DNA from: Corella eumyota
Lineage: Eukaryota; Chordata; Ascidiacea; Phlebobranchia; Corellidae
NCBI GenBank assembly: GCA_963082875.1
Contig: OY720101.1
Span: forward strand, 8,618,001 to 8,682,000
DNA: 64,000 nt
Direction of reading: 5' to 3'
Shown: positions 10,801 to 25,900 of the stretch, piece after piece
Position numbering within the stretch: position 1 is the stretch's first letter
Layout of the letters: the number at the start of each line of letters is the position of its first letter
Position numbers and translations under genes: made by a program
The notes under the pieces: model-generated
Told to the model about the DNA's origin: nothing
Seen by the model: only the letters and a program-made list of their open reading frames with translations
Databases searched by the model: none

Positions 10801-13290
10801 TACTGAGGACACTTACCGCGGTCGTTCGGTCTTATTGGACTCGTGCGTTTTTGCCCCCATATGACAACTTGAATGGTACAAGTGGCTACTTCACAGCACG
10901 CCGACTAGGGGGATTGTTGTGGGATTTGGCAGAAAATCGCCTGACGTTGACGGCTTAATAAGACTGAATTCAACTATACAGAAACTATTTTTGTGTTTCG
11001 CCCAATTTTTCTTGTTTTTGAATATATTTTAAAGCTATGACATGACATATGAATTGTCTCAAATACAAACATTCCTTTAACGACAACATTTATTTTAACA
11101 CAACCTACATAAACTCTATCATCGTAAAAACTGGTTTTATGAAAAGCTAAGAGCCGGTTACAATGATGTGTACAACAAAAAATCTCACAGCTACCCTATT
11201 TGGTTTTTGCGGTAACTTTACCCACCTGGGGAATAAAGATCGCGTCGAACAACCCGACAATTCCATGATTGACATAATATTTACGATGTGGTAAAATTAA
11301 GGATAAGTTAAACTTTCATAACTACCGTGTTTATTTTTGGCAACACTTTTGGCATGAATGAAAACAAATAAATTTTTTCGTCGCTCCTAAAACTTAATGG
11401 CTCTGCTCTACAGAGCTGCGTTGACGCCTTGGTCGTTAGCTCGGGCGCCATCCGAATCAGTTTAAATCCCTAAAACCTCCCGAGTCTGCTTATTTGAGAT
11501 GAAATTCTAGGCTAAAGTAATCCCAAGGAAAAGTGGGAAATCCTAAACAGCGCTCGGTTTACATACGCGGGGAGACAAAGCTAATCGACAACACTGGTAA
11601 TGCAATACCCTGACAACAGAGAGCAACGTATAGTAATGGCGCTCCTTTAAATATGCACATAAGTACAACACGCCGTAAATCCCATAGGAAAGACAGATAC
11701 TTTCAGTTTGGATTAGGTCTTGATCTATAGTTGGTACAAGGTGTACGATTTGGGCTTAGCACCGGTGTCTGGACAGTTGTAACATAACCACTCTCACTGG
11801 TTCATCAGTTTGTAAGTGTAAACGCCCTTGGAATTAAAAGCTGTTTAGCGCTGTAACAACAAAACACAACTTCAAACAAAATAACATCGCCCACTTTTAA
11901 ACTACTAATAACAACGACCGCTCAGCGTAAAGCTATTTAGACAGCAAATCAAAAAACCTAAGCCTTATAAATAGTTACTCTTATAGCCCCTTTTGGTGTT
12001 TTCGTGGCCAGTAATTAATATTACTAAATTTGTTGATATTTTTGTATAATCGATTTATTAAAATTTTACTATTTATAAAGAACAATTTACTAAATATCGT
12101 TATATTTGTTTAAATCAAAACTACCACCGTGCTATACAATTAACCTAACGTTTTTTTACAATATTAAGACGAAACGGTTTACATTGTCAAAGCCTTATCT
12201 CAGGCAGCAATTTCAACATTGGAATCGCATTGTTATCGGCCTAGCTGTGTGAATATGGCGCCGCGGCAAATTCAAGAAAAGTTTACCAGGATTTAATGTT
12301 AGTCTCGCCTGCTATTATAGCGATTTATGGTAGCGGAATGATTCACAAGTCGTTAGGATCCAAATTTTGGTTTAAAGAAGTAACCCGTTGTTAGCGGAAA
12401 GACTTAGGCGTCGAAGCTACGGTTACCTCACTATTTCGTATTTGAGGTTCCCACACAGCCGCTTTGTTTCGTGTTTTATTGTTATCGCACATTAAGCCAC
12501 TTCAGTCTAATTTAATAGAGCAATTTCTAGACTGGCACGTGGCTCACAGCTACTCGTTGTGAAGTACCGGCCTAAGCGAACTGGCCTGCCAGCCTACGAG
12601 GCGCCTGTATTCTTTATCAGCACCTTAGGGAGGCTAACGCTAGGCAAGCTGGGATTAAATTAACGCATTTCGTTTTGTTTTGAAGTCGTTGATCTACGTA
12701 TTACTAGACCACTGGTTGCGGTTATATGTCAGATTACTGCCAGTCTATGTTGGGGGCCCGGTAATGTAAAATTGGCTGTAATTGTGATTAAATCGTTCAA
12801 GATATATTTTTCGTACGAGCTAGAACCTTAGAGTTTTGCTACAGTAGCTATTACTATTTAATTATTTTGTTTTGAAAACAGATAACATAATTTTTTTTTT
12901 TTTTTTTAAACATCACTCTTTTTCGTTTTTAAACTATACTGATTTTATAAATATAAACAAACAGTTTTTTTTTTGAAAGATAAAATATTTGTTTATTGTA
13001 AATTGCAAACAATTAGTCGCCTTGATAACAAATTCAAGGTGGACAATAATTAAATAGAAATTAATTAAAATTTTTCCAATAATTGCACAAGAAACGATTC
13101 ATAAAAAGAAATAGAAAGACAAACAATAATTTAACCGTTTGCTAAGGAAGAAAATAAGCAGCAGAAAATATGTTCAAAATGGTTCAATTAAGAATTCTGT
13201 TGATATTTTTGCATTTAATGTTAAAGGTTTAAATATTATTTGCAAATATATATATAAAAAGTTATTAAAATTTTAAACAATAACGTTATA
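7880..13290. other. Long non-coding stretch between the mucin-like gene and Tbx2/3
   Basis: No gene with splice support. From about 9.1 kb the sequence becomes visibly richer in G+C and CpG and poorer in homopolymers than the introns of AK7 and TTC24, more like the non-coding DNA within and upstream of Tbx2/3. Short ORFs at 9673-9978, 10094-10315 and 10261-10599 lack codon bias and homology that I can recognise. At 12880-13300 it turns AT-rich with T runs. It may hold downstream regulatory elements for the T-box gene (inference from composition). Confidence 0.4.
10410..10532 (+). CDS. Possible 40-codon small ORF with strong start context
   Basis: ATG in the context CTCAAAATGG follows a 30-base pyrimidine tract and opens a 40-codon frame (begins MASAKQAGGADQSNL) ending in TAA. 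The G+C content is well above local average and the N-terminus looks like a real start. There is no recognisable domain, no good donor site and no second exon. It could be a small peptide, a first exon whose donor I missed, or chance in a CpG-rich segment. The AAAATGGCC start also resembles the YY1-like motifs seen elsewhere around Tbx2/3, so it may be regulatory DNA. Confidence 0.15.
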   Translation: MASAKQAGGADQSNLIRQFNCVENRSLAFRQQRCWFDYAR

Positions 13291-13977
13291 AAATTTATTT
13301 AAAGATTTTTTACAGTTTGGAAAATTGTTTTTTTTTTAATTGTGCGCTAAAAAAGAAAAAAAAATGTGTTGAAAAACGATTTATATCACAGCACAAATAG
13401 TTCCACAGCGCGGATATATATATATTGACCACGTCGTAAACAAGAATAATAATAATACATAAAAAAATACTTAAAAACAATAAATCTAAACAATTTTTAT
13501 AATAATATGTGTAAAATACAAAAAAATATGTTAACAAATGGATAGCACCAAAAACGTCGCTCAAAAAGGAACATTAAATTTTTAAAACGCCATTTTAAAC
13601 ATGAAACTGCAGTTAAGAAGGATTTTCCCTAAACACCCGTACTCGAAAGGGCCTAAACCTTGGTTAAGGAAGCAAGTACATTTGAAATGTTTGTCAACAT
13701 AGGAAAAAGTACGAAGTAAAAGAATGAAAGTTCGTTGAGGTATGACGCACAGGCAAGCAAGAGAGACCGACGACCCTTTATATATAAGACAAACTACACA
13801 ATAGGACAGTATGTAAAATGGTAAATAAAATCGAAGTCATTGGAATTACCCAGTTTTTGTTTTACAACAATTTTTATGTTTGCAATAAACATGTTAATAC
13901 TGAGGTTATTTGCTCCCCCTATTACGTGGTCCAAATCGAAGTGACCTTACGTCCATTTTGGCTGATATCACTTGTTT
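13290..13977 (-). other. Tbx2/3: Probable 3' UTR of Tbx2/3
   Basis: On the minus strand, AT-rich sequence follows the stop codon at 13978. The first clear AATAAA (TTTATT on the plus strand) is near 13296, which would give a 3' UTR of roughly 0.7 kb. The end is inferred. Confidence 0.35.
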
Positions 13978-16900
13978 CTACTCGTTTGCTGCTTCGGTAG
14001 ATTCACGTGACCGTGCTATGACGCTTTCCATATTTCGAAGGTGCTGGATCGCGCTACCCGCTACTGGGGGAGCTGGACTTACGTTTTTATCGCTTTGGTG
14101 ATTATGAGGAGACAGTGATGCGGATTTGTTGTGATTGGAAGAAGGAGGTGAGTTTGGAGCAGACTCGGAGGACAAGCTTCCCGATATTTTTCTTTTGATC
14201 ACTTCTTCCCCGCCGGAGGAGGAATAACTGTGTCCGGGATGTCTTAAAAGGGGGTGGTGAGAATTTGCAGAAGACTCGCTTGGCGACTTAAACGACTTGA
14301 AATTAAAGGGAGGCATTGCATATGGGGAAAATCTCAACTTATTGCCATTAAGTCCATTGCTTGGCGAGGAGGGCGGAAAAAGGGACCCATTGAGCATTAT
14401 TTCTGGGGGCGATGTCACATCTGACGGTCTTCCTAGTGCGTTCACTGCCGCCGAATGACGGTAAAATTGGTGTGCTATTGATTTTGGTGATGGTGGGCGT
14501 CCGGGAAATCCCGGTGCGGATCCGGGAGGGAATCCGGCCGCCGAAGCAGCAACCGCTGCACTGTAAGGAAAGAGACTCGCGTATGGACTAAACGCCGATA
14601 AAGCGGTACTGTTGGTGAATAGTGAAGAAAGGGGTGATTGTCCGGTGGCTGCTGAGAGAAAGGGATTGTTGGTGGGTGAAGTAGGGTGGGCATGGGACAT
14701 TGACGACATACCCCTTGCGTTTGCAACAGCCTGTAACAAAGCGGGATTAAACGCGTTGGCAAGTTGCGAGTAAGTGTTGTTGTTGCCACCCATTGCCGCA
14801 GACAGTGCGCTCATATGACCAGGGTGAAGAAACGGGTAGTTACCCGCTGAAAAGTTTGTCATAAAGGGGTTCGGCATTTCGCCTATGCGCATTGGCATCG
14901 CGCCCGTGGGATGGATAGGAATGGGTGACGTCAGCTTTGCCGCACTTTCTTTACTGCGGTGATGCGACTTTACCTTCGGCGAGGTGGACTTTCGGTGACG
15001 CGACGATGACGTCAGATCGGGCGATGACGTCATACTGTGGGTCGTTGCCCGATCGTCGTCGCTAAAGTCACGTGACGAGTTAGCATCAATCGTAGAGGTG
15101 CGTGGGTGCTTTCCCCCCCTTTTGCTGGGTATTTCATGATCGGATTCCGATTTTCGCTTTCCTGGAAATGTCGAGGCAGCAATAAATGAAACTCTTACGT
15201 CATCGTCAGCTGATGTGTTGTAATCTGTAATAAACATGACGTCATTAATTTGAAGTCTCGTGTTAAGGTGGCGATTGATATAGTTCAACCACATCAAAAA
15301 AAACTTGGTTGAAAACATCAAATAAAATATATATTAAATATTAAAATTAACACCAAGAATTTAAATAAGATAAAATATCAAAATAAATTGTAAAACTGTT
15401 TTTATATTCTAAAACTATTTTTTATGTTCTATTTACCTGATTTATCCGAATTTGAACTCGTGTTCTGGTCTCTATTTACAGTTTCATAATCTTTTCTTCC
15501 ATTTGTGTGCTCGCTCGTCGGTCGAGAACTGCTTAAAAGTTGTTGTTGGATTTGGAAATGTTGTCTGTTAAAAAAAGATAATTTAAAATAAAATAGGGTT
15601 TGTGCGATTTTATAAAAAATTTATATAAAAATTTTGATTTTACCTTTTTTCTCGTTTTCCGCTACCCGAATCTCGAAAACCCTTTGCAAATGGGTTGTGG
15701 TCAATTTTAAGTTGTGTTATCTGATAAAAAAAAATAATTGCATAAGTTTTTTTGTCTATATAATAACAATTTGTTGTTTGTTTGATTCGAAAGATGTTAT
15801 TTTCTGGCATATAACTGTTAAATAATTTTAATTGTTTGTTTTTGTGAAAACAAAGAATCTGTTTAAACTGCGGGTTTAAATAAACGACCTAATCTCTAGA
15901 AGGCGGCGAATTTGCCATTCTGAAAACAACTTAGTGATAAAATCCCCTTCTGTCAATGTTGCAGATTTTTAATCAGGGATTAGGGGGTCTTTAATCACTG
16001 GCCGTACGCGCAAAGGCGCCTCGCTGACGAGTTGCATTCCCATCAAAATGCCTGGGCGGCCAAGCGAAAATCGCGCTTTCCTTTGCATTGTATACCTGTG
16101 TGCATTTCCAATCGATTACGGAAGGGTCAGGGATTGATTAACTGGGGCTAATCGCCAACAGGCTACAGCGCGTCGCAGCCAAAATGGCGAACCACGCCGG
16201 CCGAGCGACGCCGTTAATCCGCGATGATATGCATTTGGTAAAACGAGCCTGCTAGGGTTTTCTTAACTGTCGCGTTTCTCGTGCGATCCCTTGTTTTCGC
16301 TATCGGCTCGTTTTAAGGCGATCTGTTTGGATTGCTGTAATGCAGTCAGATTAGGAGGAGGCGTGAAATTTCGACAGTGCATGCGATCGCTTAACTTCAC
16401 ACGGCGATAACAGTGTGGCACTTTAGTGTTATTTATAAACCACACAACATTTAAACCAATCTAATTTTGCCAAAAAATACATTGCTGGATAAAACATCCC
16501 ACGTTTTATGAAATCAAATACGTCTTCTTATTTGTATCGCTTAAACATTTTTGCGAAGGCGTGTTTACTAATTAGCCAAAACGATGTTGTCTTAATTAAG
16601 ACACTTAAATCTCTGGCACCAATCTGTCGTGTTTTAAACGTGTTAGCGATTATGATACAACGGTTAGCAACCGGAAAACTGAAGTGCCTAAAACTCTGTG
16701 ACGTCACTGGCCAAGTCACGTGGTAAACAAAAAATTACGCTAAAACAAGTTCACGGCCTTAAATTGCCTCGTCGTTGGACTAAACCAGTAACCTAAACCG
16801 GCGTAAAAATAGAAATCATAAAACATGCATTCGCTAATGAGGTGTGTTCTAGCTAATGTAGTATATAGCAAAGCTTTGCGTTGCCTAATGGACACATCAT

Positions 16901-19900
16901 TGCTACAAAGTGGATATCACAACTCGATCAGGCTAGGCGCCGTGCTAAGAGCAGTCCACTATAGATTGTCGCAATCTACGCTAGCTTACACAACGTCTAT
17001 ATACCTCTTAAGCAAGGCGACGACAATGCCATATAATGTCGGTTTCTAAATGGTGTGTGATTAAAAAGATAGCCTTATACGAATTTTTTAACCAGCATAA
17101 AACCGCTGCATATTTGTTTTGATGACTTTGAGTACAAAAAATACTTTAAACGTGTCTCGCTGACATTTAAGTGCAAGTGCCTTTAAATTAATTAGCAAGT
17201 AGTAATTACCTTTTCGTTTTGGTATGCTGTGACTGCAATAAACTGCATTTCCTTGAATACATAAGTGCGAAACGCACAGTAAGGCAACTTAGCAAGGTCT
17301 CCACATCTTACAACATGAAATCTAGGCTGGTATTTGTGCATGGAATTTAAAATGGTCTAATAAACAAAAAAAATAATTGAAAAATATAGTAGTTTAAAAT
17401 TTTTCAAATTGTGATCATACTGTTGATAAAAGCTTTTTTTTAAAACACATTGACAAAATGGTGATTTTTTGACTTACATGGCCATGTGGATCAGCAATGT
17501 TGTTTGTGAGTTTTAACTTATGAAATGAAACGCCCGGCCTGTTCATCCACTGTTCACCGGTTGCTGGCGAGTCAGGGTGGATGTACATTCGTTTCGGCAA
17601 TTCCGGGTCCGCCTTTCCGGCCACCATCCAGCGGGAGTTGTGGAACTTATACCTGCAGTCATCTGCAGCTACTATATCCATCAGCATTATGTATTTTGAG
17701 TTTTTGCTAAGGCCACTGACTTTGACTTTAAACGAAGGGAACATGCGCCTAGAAAAAAAAAGAGAACCGGTTAGCTTTAACAAATCTTGAACAACGTTTA
17801 AGCTGCCAGGTAAACAGACTAAATGAGCTAACCTAGCAGTAGTAACTACAAATGGTGTACTTTGTATTTACATAGTGTTACTATATCCCTATTGATTTTG
17901 CCGTTGTTCATTTGTTATATAAAAGGCATTAGTCCAGGCTTAGGATTTATGCTTTTCCAATGCGAACCGGTCAAAACAATCGAACATTGCAAATCATTTG
18001 AGATTACTAATCGGCGTATCTGCTAAAATTCAGTGGGGAGCGTTCTTCCAATGCTTAATGTAAGATGTGGTAGCAAAAAGAAATAAACTGACATGCCGAT
18101 TATCTGCTTTAAGGCTGATGACGCCAAATCAAAATTCGCAATGTGACATTAAAACAACTAAGTCCCACGCGTCGTAATAGCATTTCGCCTAGCTCTGTTT
18201 CGTCATAATTCACGCATTTTCGTGCTGTCAAATCGGCTAATGGCGTGGACGCGCCTAGAGTAATCAAATATATTTAAAGCGCCAAAAATTAGTCAAGGGA
18301 TAAGGTTTATATTTCGTTTTAGGTGAATAAATTTTCTTTTGAAAATTGGAAAGTGTCGTTTTAATTCCCAAGGTATTTAATAACCATGCTACATTGTATT
18401 GTCAGAGTATTTCAATTTGGTCCGAATTAATATTTGTTTCTCCCCAATATACCATTTCTCCCCGATATAAAAATAGCCTGCCGTCCCGCCGTCTTTATTT
18501 ATTACGATGTTTAATTACGAGCAAAAGTTTGCAATAGGCTTAAAGTAAACCCACCTTTGTTTCAATAGCGATTTGTAAGCGATAACAATAGTAGGTTAAT
18601 CGGGGCCTATTTGACCAAAGTTTTCCATGCTGTATACGCCCTATTACATCACTCCGACGGCGAAGTTAATTACAAAGTCGGCAAGACAAAAGAAAAGTTA
18701 TTACAGAACGACTTGTTTATCCAACTGATTTATTAGGCCTCGCAGCAGGCGGACGGCTTAGTCCTTACGCGTATTATAAACCATACAAGAACCTTGAACA
18801 CATCGCCTCTTGCTTGTTTAAATGGTAATTGAATTAGCACCGGTGTGTATTCCAGAAAGGGGAAAATGTTTTGTTCGTTTAATGAATTCATTAAAGTTCT
18901 AATAACGAACTTGTGTGTATTCTATCATTCATAACATCTGGCCTACATTTTCTTGTGACACCTGGTTATTGCATTTCACCAAAAATATTTTTTAAATTTG
19001 ATTGGATTTTTATGTGAAGTAAAATTTACGAAATTTCATGAGAATTTGACTCGATATTTTAAGGGCTATGTCTGTAATAAGGGGGCCATGCATTTATAAT
19101 AATACAATTAGTGTGCTTTGCAACGACTGCATGTTCTTAATTTACAGTTTACGATTCCACTTAAGAAAACGACGTCAGTAATTTGTTTGTAAACGGACGA
19201 ACACAAGCAACTATTATAACACACTAAACCAATGGCGACTGATTCGCTCTGTGTCTGCGTATACGGGCTATTATATAGCGATCGAGATAATTACAGCCAG
19301 CGCGGTGCCTCCGCGACACTATCATCCGTAATTATAGCGTTTAATAGATGATAGGTCAATAAAGCGACGATGGAATCGAAATGTTTTGATTGTCATTGCC
19401 GACTTAACCGTTAATTAGGCAAGGCCGTTAATGCCTCGCAATTAGGCATAAAGGCTTAGACTGTATATACAAAAACCTTGCGTTGCAGATTATTGGAAAC
19501 AATAAAACAACATCGCAGTTCAAACGGGCCCAAAAAAATGATTAAAATTGTTTTAGGGATTATGCATTTTGTCCACTTTCCGGGTTACAAAATAGCGTGA
19601 AATAGATTGTACAATAATCTTCGGTAGCATGATTGACTTAACGCGGCGTGGCGACAGAATTTGCGATCTTATCAGGACCAGGCGAGGCGGCGCGATGGTG
19701 GTAGATAAAGTTATCTCCCGTCGTAATTTCATATACTAACAACCATTGTGTAATGGCTGCGACCGCATCTACGTGCTTCTAAATGCTATAAACCCTTAAT
19801 TTACTTAGACGAAAACATATTATTACCATTCTGCATTATTCAGTAACTTCTCAAAAGGTGCCAATCCACAGGTTATTATAAAGGGCACACGAACAGTGAA

Positions 19901-22900
19901 AGAGAAAGAAACGTGGATTGAATATGGAAGTGCTCGTTAATACGCTAATCCCTATTGCCGTTGTATATCATTTAGAGCTTTTGTCTTTCGAAAGTGATGT
20001 AATACAGCGAGGCGATGTTTTTAAATGACCACTGCCCTTAATTTAGAGCGCTCGATCGCAAAGGAAATAGCAACATGTAATCCCTAGATCGAGAGCAAAA
20101 AACCAGCGCCCCAAGAATTTCGAACATTTTAAATGGCCCGTTGAATTTTTAATAACAGCAAAACCGATTCCGAAGCGCCCGTCACTCAAATCGAACATGC
20201 ACACTTTACTCTTAATGAACTCCTATACACACTAATGTGTATTGGTGACAGTTTACTAATTAAAGTTTCATTAAACCCGTCATAAACGGCAAAAGAGATA
20301 TCGTTTGATTCGCGGTGATTGTCATTTTGCAAGTTGTCACAATTAGCCTTCCTCGGGGACTAAGCGATATTTTGCTTCGCGTCGATATCTTTATATTTGA
20401 GCTGTCAGATTTCGAACCATTCGGCCATTATTAAAACATTTCCTCATGGGCCGGGGATATGCACTGACAGCTCGTTATTGTTACGAGTAAGATTTGTATA
20501 ACCAACGATGTCCCTGTGGGTATAACAAGCACAATACTGCGTCCGGACAAATCCTAATAAACGGCGGCTTAGCCCATTTACACACATGTTATATTTGTTA
20601 TTAGAGTCATTAATAGTCGATTAATAAACTACAAACTCCAATTTGTATTCTGTTTAGTGTGCCTTACTCAAAATGTCCTTTTTAATGAGACTCAAAAAAC
20701 AAATACTTAAAAACAAATTTTTCATCTAAAAATTCGTGTTTAAATTTTGGTAAAGTATTTTAAGAGTCGTAATACCATGTGCCCATTAATATGTATACAT
20801 AAATACAAATTGTGTCTATTACAACTTCGCACGTCGTTAGTTGTACGGCGGCAGACCTAATCTACTGTGTGTGAATATTGTATTCGCGAATGGATTAAAC
20901 AACAAAATGGCGCCGGGAATCCTACCCCAAGACAAAGGCGACGCACTGATCGGATGTATCACACCAACAACAACAACTGTTGTGTACCTAATCGAGATCG
21001 CATGCGCTTTCTCGTCAAGTCCTAGATTGCTGTCTCCAAACCTGGCAATTTAAGGGGATAAGCGTTCTTCTAAACAATACTAGGAATGCAAAGGGATCAT
21101 CGGAATCGCGGTAGTTTAGATTCATCTACAGTTTTGGCCTTGCCTATTTATCGCCACCGCCTCGCAGACCTTATAATTATATGATACGAGGACAACAACG
21201 CTATATGGGAAATGTAGCGCTGAAGGATGTGAAAATGTTACCTTGTAAGTGTTTTGCATCATACAAGGGTCGGATGTGAACCGAAATTTACAACTTATAA
21301 CCTTAGACACTACCGTCACGTCACTGTTCTATGTGAACTGATCAAATTTCAATATCACTTCGTATACCCAAAACCGAAACCGACACAAATTGACGCCAGG
21401 GCAAAATATTTCTGTAGTGTTTTCGTCGCGAAGGCAAAAATTTTGTTATTTTTCTAATCCTGAGTCACTTTTTTATTGGAAACTAAACTTTTGATCGATC
21501 ATCAATTCTCGGAAAATTGCCCGCTGATTTTAAAAGTGTCGTGCAGCCCGACGTTTGTCGAATTGTTTTTAAATAGAACGCGGCCTTCCAAACCAGATTA
21601 AAGGCTTACGTGTATGGTCGACTGGAAAGTGTCAAATCCCGTATCATGTAAACAGGCCTTTTGATTCGCACTTTAAAAAGCTTGGTTCAAAGTGAAGGCG
21701 TACTGGGCCTAATCTAGCCAGTACTTAAATGAAAAACTACTGTGGGGATCGTGCTTAACAACGATTAACGACATGGCGTCAAAAAGATGAAGAGATGTCG
21801 GCTGTCGGTTAAAAGGCGTCGAAAAGCTAAATAAACCTTGGACTAGGTTCTAATGTCGTATAGATAGGCGACCTGCGGTGTACCAAAACATGTGTCGTTA
21901 ACGTTGAAAAACTGCTTGGGATTGGGATAAAAATTCGCACAAGAACAAAACTGCACACTTAATGATCGATGATAATTGCGGCATCGACAGGCTTAGGCCA
22001 GAAAGCACCGTTGATAAGGTTTATAAATAAACATTGCGCGCGGCCTCAGCTAAAATTAAAAAGTGTCGAGCGATCTGATTCATAACGTAATCAGCTTTGT
22101 TTTTCGCACTCTAAGCTCGAATCAAAGAGCGATATTAAATGTTTGTTGGCTATGCAGACTGTCCTCACCTTTTCAGCACCACACCACTCCCGCTAGCCTA
22201 GCAACTAGTCGTGTTTTTAACGGAATGCCATTGATGACAACAAACAAAATCACGTTATTAACACAATCACAATCAGCGCACAGGCCACTGGCAGGCCAAG
22301 GCCAGATTAAAAACAGAGAAATTAATTAGTGGAATTACGATGTTGAAGGTGTAAATGCTAAATTAAAAATACGTTTGAACTCGTAAAATTGCGAAAAATT
22401 ACGGCCGGGTATTTAAAGCGAGACGTAACCTTTTAAATAAACAATTTTGTCCGCGGATAGCTCAGAAAAAAATCACTGGCACAAAGTTAAAGAGGGCAAA
22501 TTTAAAACTAAAACCTACCAAAAAATTACATTTTAGTAAACAGTACTTAAAAAACGATGCAACATCCTTAAAAGTGCATAAAAATAACAATAAATTTTAC
22601 ATTTACAAACCACAATGTGTAACTAGAAAATATATCTTTATTGTGTTGCCTATGTAACAAATCGGGTATCGTTTTAAACGTTGATGCATCGGCATTAGGT
22701 TAAACTAACAATGTCACGAACAGCATGCACTCAACCACCTTTAATTAGGTCAGAAGGACAGGCTAAGCGCGTTATCAAATTAACATAGCAATCCATCATT
22801 TATTAACGCCGAGAAAAAATTGAATTGAAGCTCAATGACAGTTGATAATGTATACATTTGCCTTAGCTCGAATGATTGTGTTGTGAATGCTAACTGTTGG

Positions 22901-25900
22901 TTGACGGTTTTATAAACATAATACAAGCAGCGCCTACGTTTTGCGGTTTGTACGTTCAGCATACCACTGACTCACATGTACATGCCTAATTAATCCAGTT
23001 ACCATTTTTTTTAGTGATAACCTTTTATTGTTTTCACGGTTTGTTCTAACAGCCGACATTTTACGCGGTTATACTTATGTATACTACTAGACGGATGTTA
23101 TAAGTGGGTCGCCTCGCTTCGACTAATGGGGTTCCAATGCGCCCCAACCTGACCCTGTATCGCTCGTGGGGGTTCGCGAAATGTTTGTCGGCGTATTAGC
23201 GAACACGAATTTGTGGTCACGGGCCTTGACACATTTTACTTCGATCTCTTTGCAATACAAAACAAACGTGTTATATCCTTCATGGCTGGGTTTGTAAGTA
23301 GTACAGGAAATACGCTTTTCGAAATCTTGCCCCAAATATTACAACCTTGCGACAACAAAAACGCACTTTTTCGCACGTTGAAAATGCATTGAAATATAAT
23401 GCGAGTAAAAGCACTGATCTAAATACTGGGTTTTCTATACACCGAGACCCGTTCCCCGCCTACCCGATCATCGTGGCGCCAACCTCGCGTCACTGTACAA
23501 TTCCTGTTAGTGTCAAATCAAACACAACCGGTCGTTCGCACTTTGAAATTTCGATTAGCGTAATTTCGCTATTCGCGAGCTCGAGTGAAAAACAATCAAA
23601 TTAACAAGATTGTTTGACCGGGTATAAACGCACTTAAGCAAAGTGACCTTGTTCCTAGGTCATATAGCGACTTTGCCCCGGACTTGACATGGCAGGGTTT
23701 TTTCCTTGCCTTTATATTAAGACCGTGGCGTCGTCTCGCTGGGTTAATTAATGCAAATTGTATAGCACTTGAGTGAAGTTCCCTGATAATGTTATTGTGT
23801 GGACAAGGAATTGACTTAGATTTTCTAAACAAACAACTGGCTAACCGCTCTAAACCAATCTAACCACGTTTGTGCAAATTTCTTTCGAGCCGATGATGAC
23901 GGTAAATATAACCAATCCATTTACTATGCGTTATCGAATTAATTTCGGCGTGAATGGAAAAGTCGTCATATTTTTTTGTAATTTTGTCACACCTTATGGT
24001 TCCGTTTTAATCGATTTGTTTGCTCAAATTTACACAAAACCATAAAGTCAATAAGAGAAAATAAAAGTAACAGAGCAAAGAAAAAAAATCCAAACTGACT
24101 CAGTTCGCATCAAAAAAACTGTTTAACGTAAACTTTTTAAAAAAGTTAAACTTAAAAAAAAAATCCTAAATTTTAAAACACATTTATCATTTTGCTCTTA
24201 AACACTTAGATTGACTGTTATAATAAGCGAGACTCGCGAATCATGTCCAATTAGCAGACAAATCTCTCACATTAAATCTCGCATACACAAGTACCGTAAA
24301 CATTCGATTAAAATATCGACCATCGATTCGAAAACGCGAACAAATGACGTAATCAAAATGGCGCCACTACCTCAATTGCCTTCAACAATGGGGGCAGAAA
24401 ACGTCACAAATCGTCACCTAATCACCACAGGTAAGTGGGCACGCGTACACGCGATTTACCAAAGAAATAACAAAATATCCAGAAACAATTTCGACGTCCA
24501 GGCGCGTAGGTCACGAATACGGTCACGTTTGGTCGCTTAATTAGGACCACATCCTTGCAATTAACAAGTTTGATTATTAATGTTTGAGTGGGCTGAATGG
24601 CTTCGTCGCAATCCAAGTAAATAGTTGCGCGCGGTTCGAATAGCCAGTCGCCACTTGAACTTCATTAACGACCGTGTTGTCTGAGCCTGTTTTAACGAAA
24701 CTCAATCCCAAAGTTATTTCGATTTTGCCCCGATAAAATTTGCGTCTAATTTTTTCGGACCCCCAATCAAGAAAGCGAAAGTTTCGACGTGCATTTACTA
24801 CAGGGTTAAAAGGAAAAACTTAACCCTCTTTCCGCCCGTGGCCAAATCTATCACATCGGTTAGACGGTACAGTTTTCACGAACAAGGACCGTAACAAAAC
24901 ACGAATTCTGTCTTAACACTAACAAGTGTAATTCCTTTAGATATCAAAGCTGTTTTTCGACTTAAAAGCGAAGGCGACAAGTTTTCGAATATTGTTTTTA
25001 TTTTTCGCGAACGTCAGACCACTGTGTCAAATATAACACGTGACCCGCCAATGTCAACCGGTAAAGGTAAATTACAAAATGGCGGCCTGTTTGTGCGTAT
25101 TTTATATTTATAGTTTTTCAAAATGCCAATTAACGATTTCTGGTATGAGATTTATTATTAGAAATAGATTTATTTGTTTCTAGCAGATGTGGCATTTTTG
25201 CTAGGCTCGGTTTTTTCCGTTTAATATTTTAATATCAACAAGTTTCGCTAACTTCAAAACAAAACTAAAGTTCAATATTCTCGTGTGGATTTAATAAACT
25301 AGATTGAACCAACACACTTTAATTAAACCAGGTGGTGGCTATTTTGCATCAACAATTAAATAAATTAATACAATTTCATCCGCATCTATTGGATATTAAC
25401 TTTTTTTCGTCGATATTATTTTAATCAAAGTTAAGATATTTTAAAATTTGTCGTACTAAGTCACAAAAAGGCCAGGTGTGATTCGTACAATCAAAGACTA
25501 TTTCGTAGGCCCAAGAGTTAACTGGGCACGGCCATAGCACCTCTAAGTAAAGTATATTTGTTTGCTCTGCTCTATGACACTCGAGAAATTATGAAATCTC
25601 CCTTTGTAAGCACGCAGAATAAGATACAAAGGTGTCGACACTTATTTACCTACTATTTCGAGAACCTACTCGACGAAAAAAACCGGGATTTTTTATTATA
25701 TATATATCAACGTGTTTCCGTTAAGGCTACGATAAGTTTTTATTAAAGTTTAAGCCAGAGTTAACAAGATTTAAAAACAATTTTTATATAGCTGTAAAAG
25801 TATAAAATATTATCTTACCTTCCGGTTTTTGTTATCACCATCTCGGTACCACGTCGATGAAATTGTTCCCACAATTCCATGTTCTCCAATTCGACTTTCG

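Noticed and set aside
14475-14789. 104-codon minus-strand ORF inside the last Tbx2/3 exon
   Set aside because: Out-of-frame shadow of the Ser/Pro-rich Tbx2/3 tail.
23347-23604. 85-codon plus-strand ORF in Tbx2/3 intron 1
   Set aside because: CpG-rich intron with few stops by chance; no splice sites or known motif.
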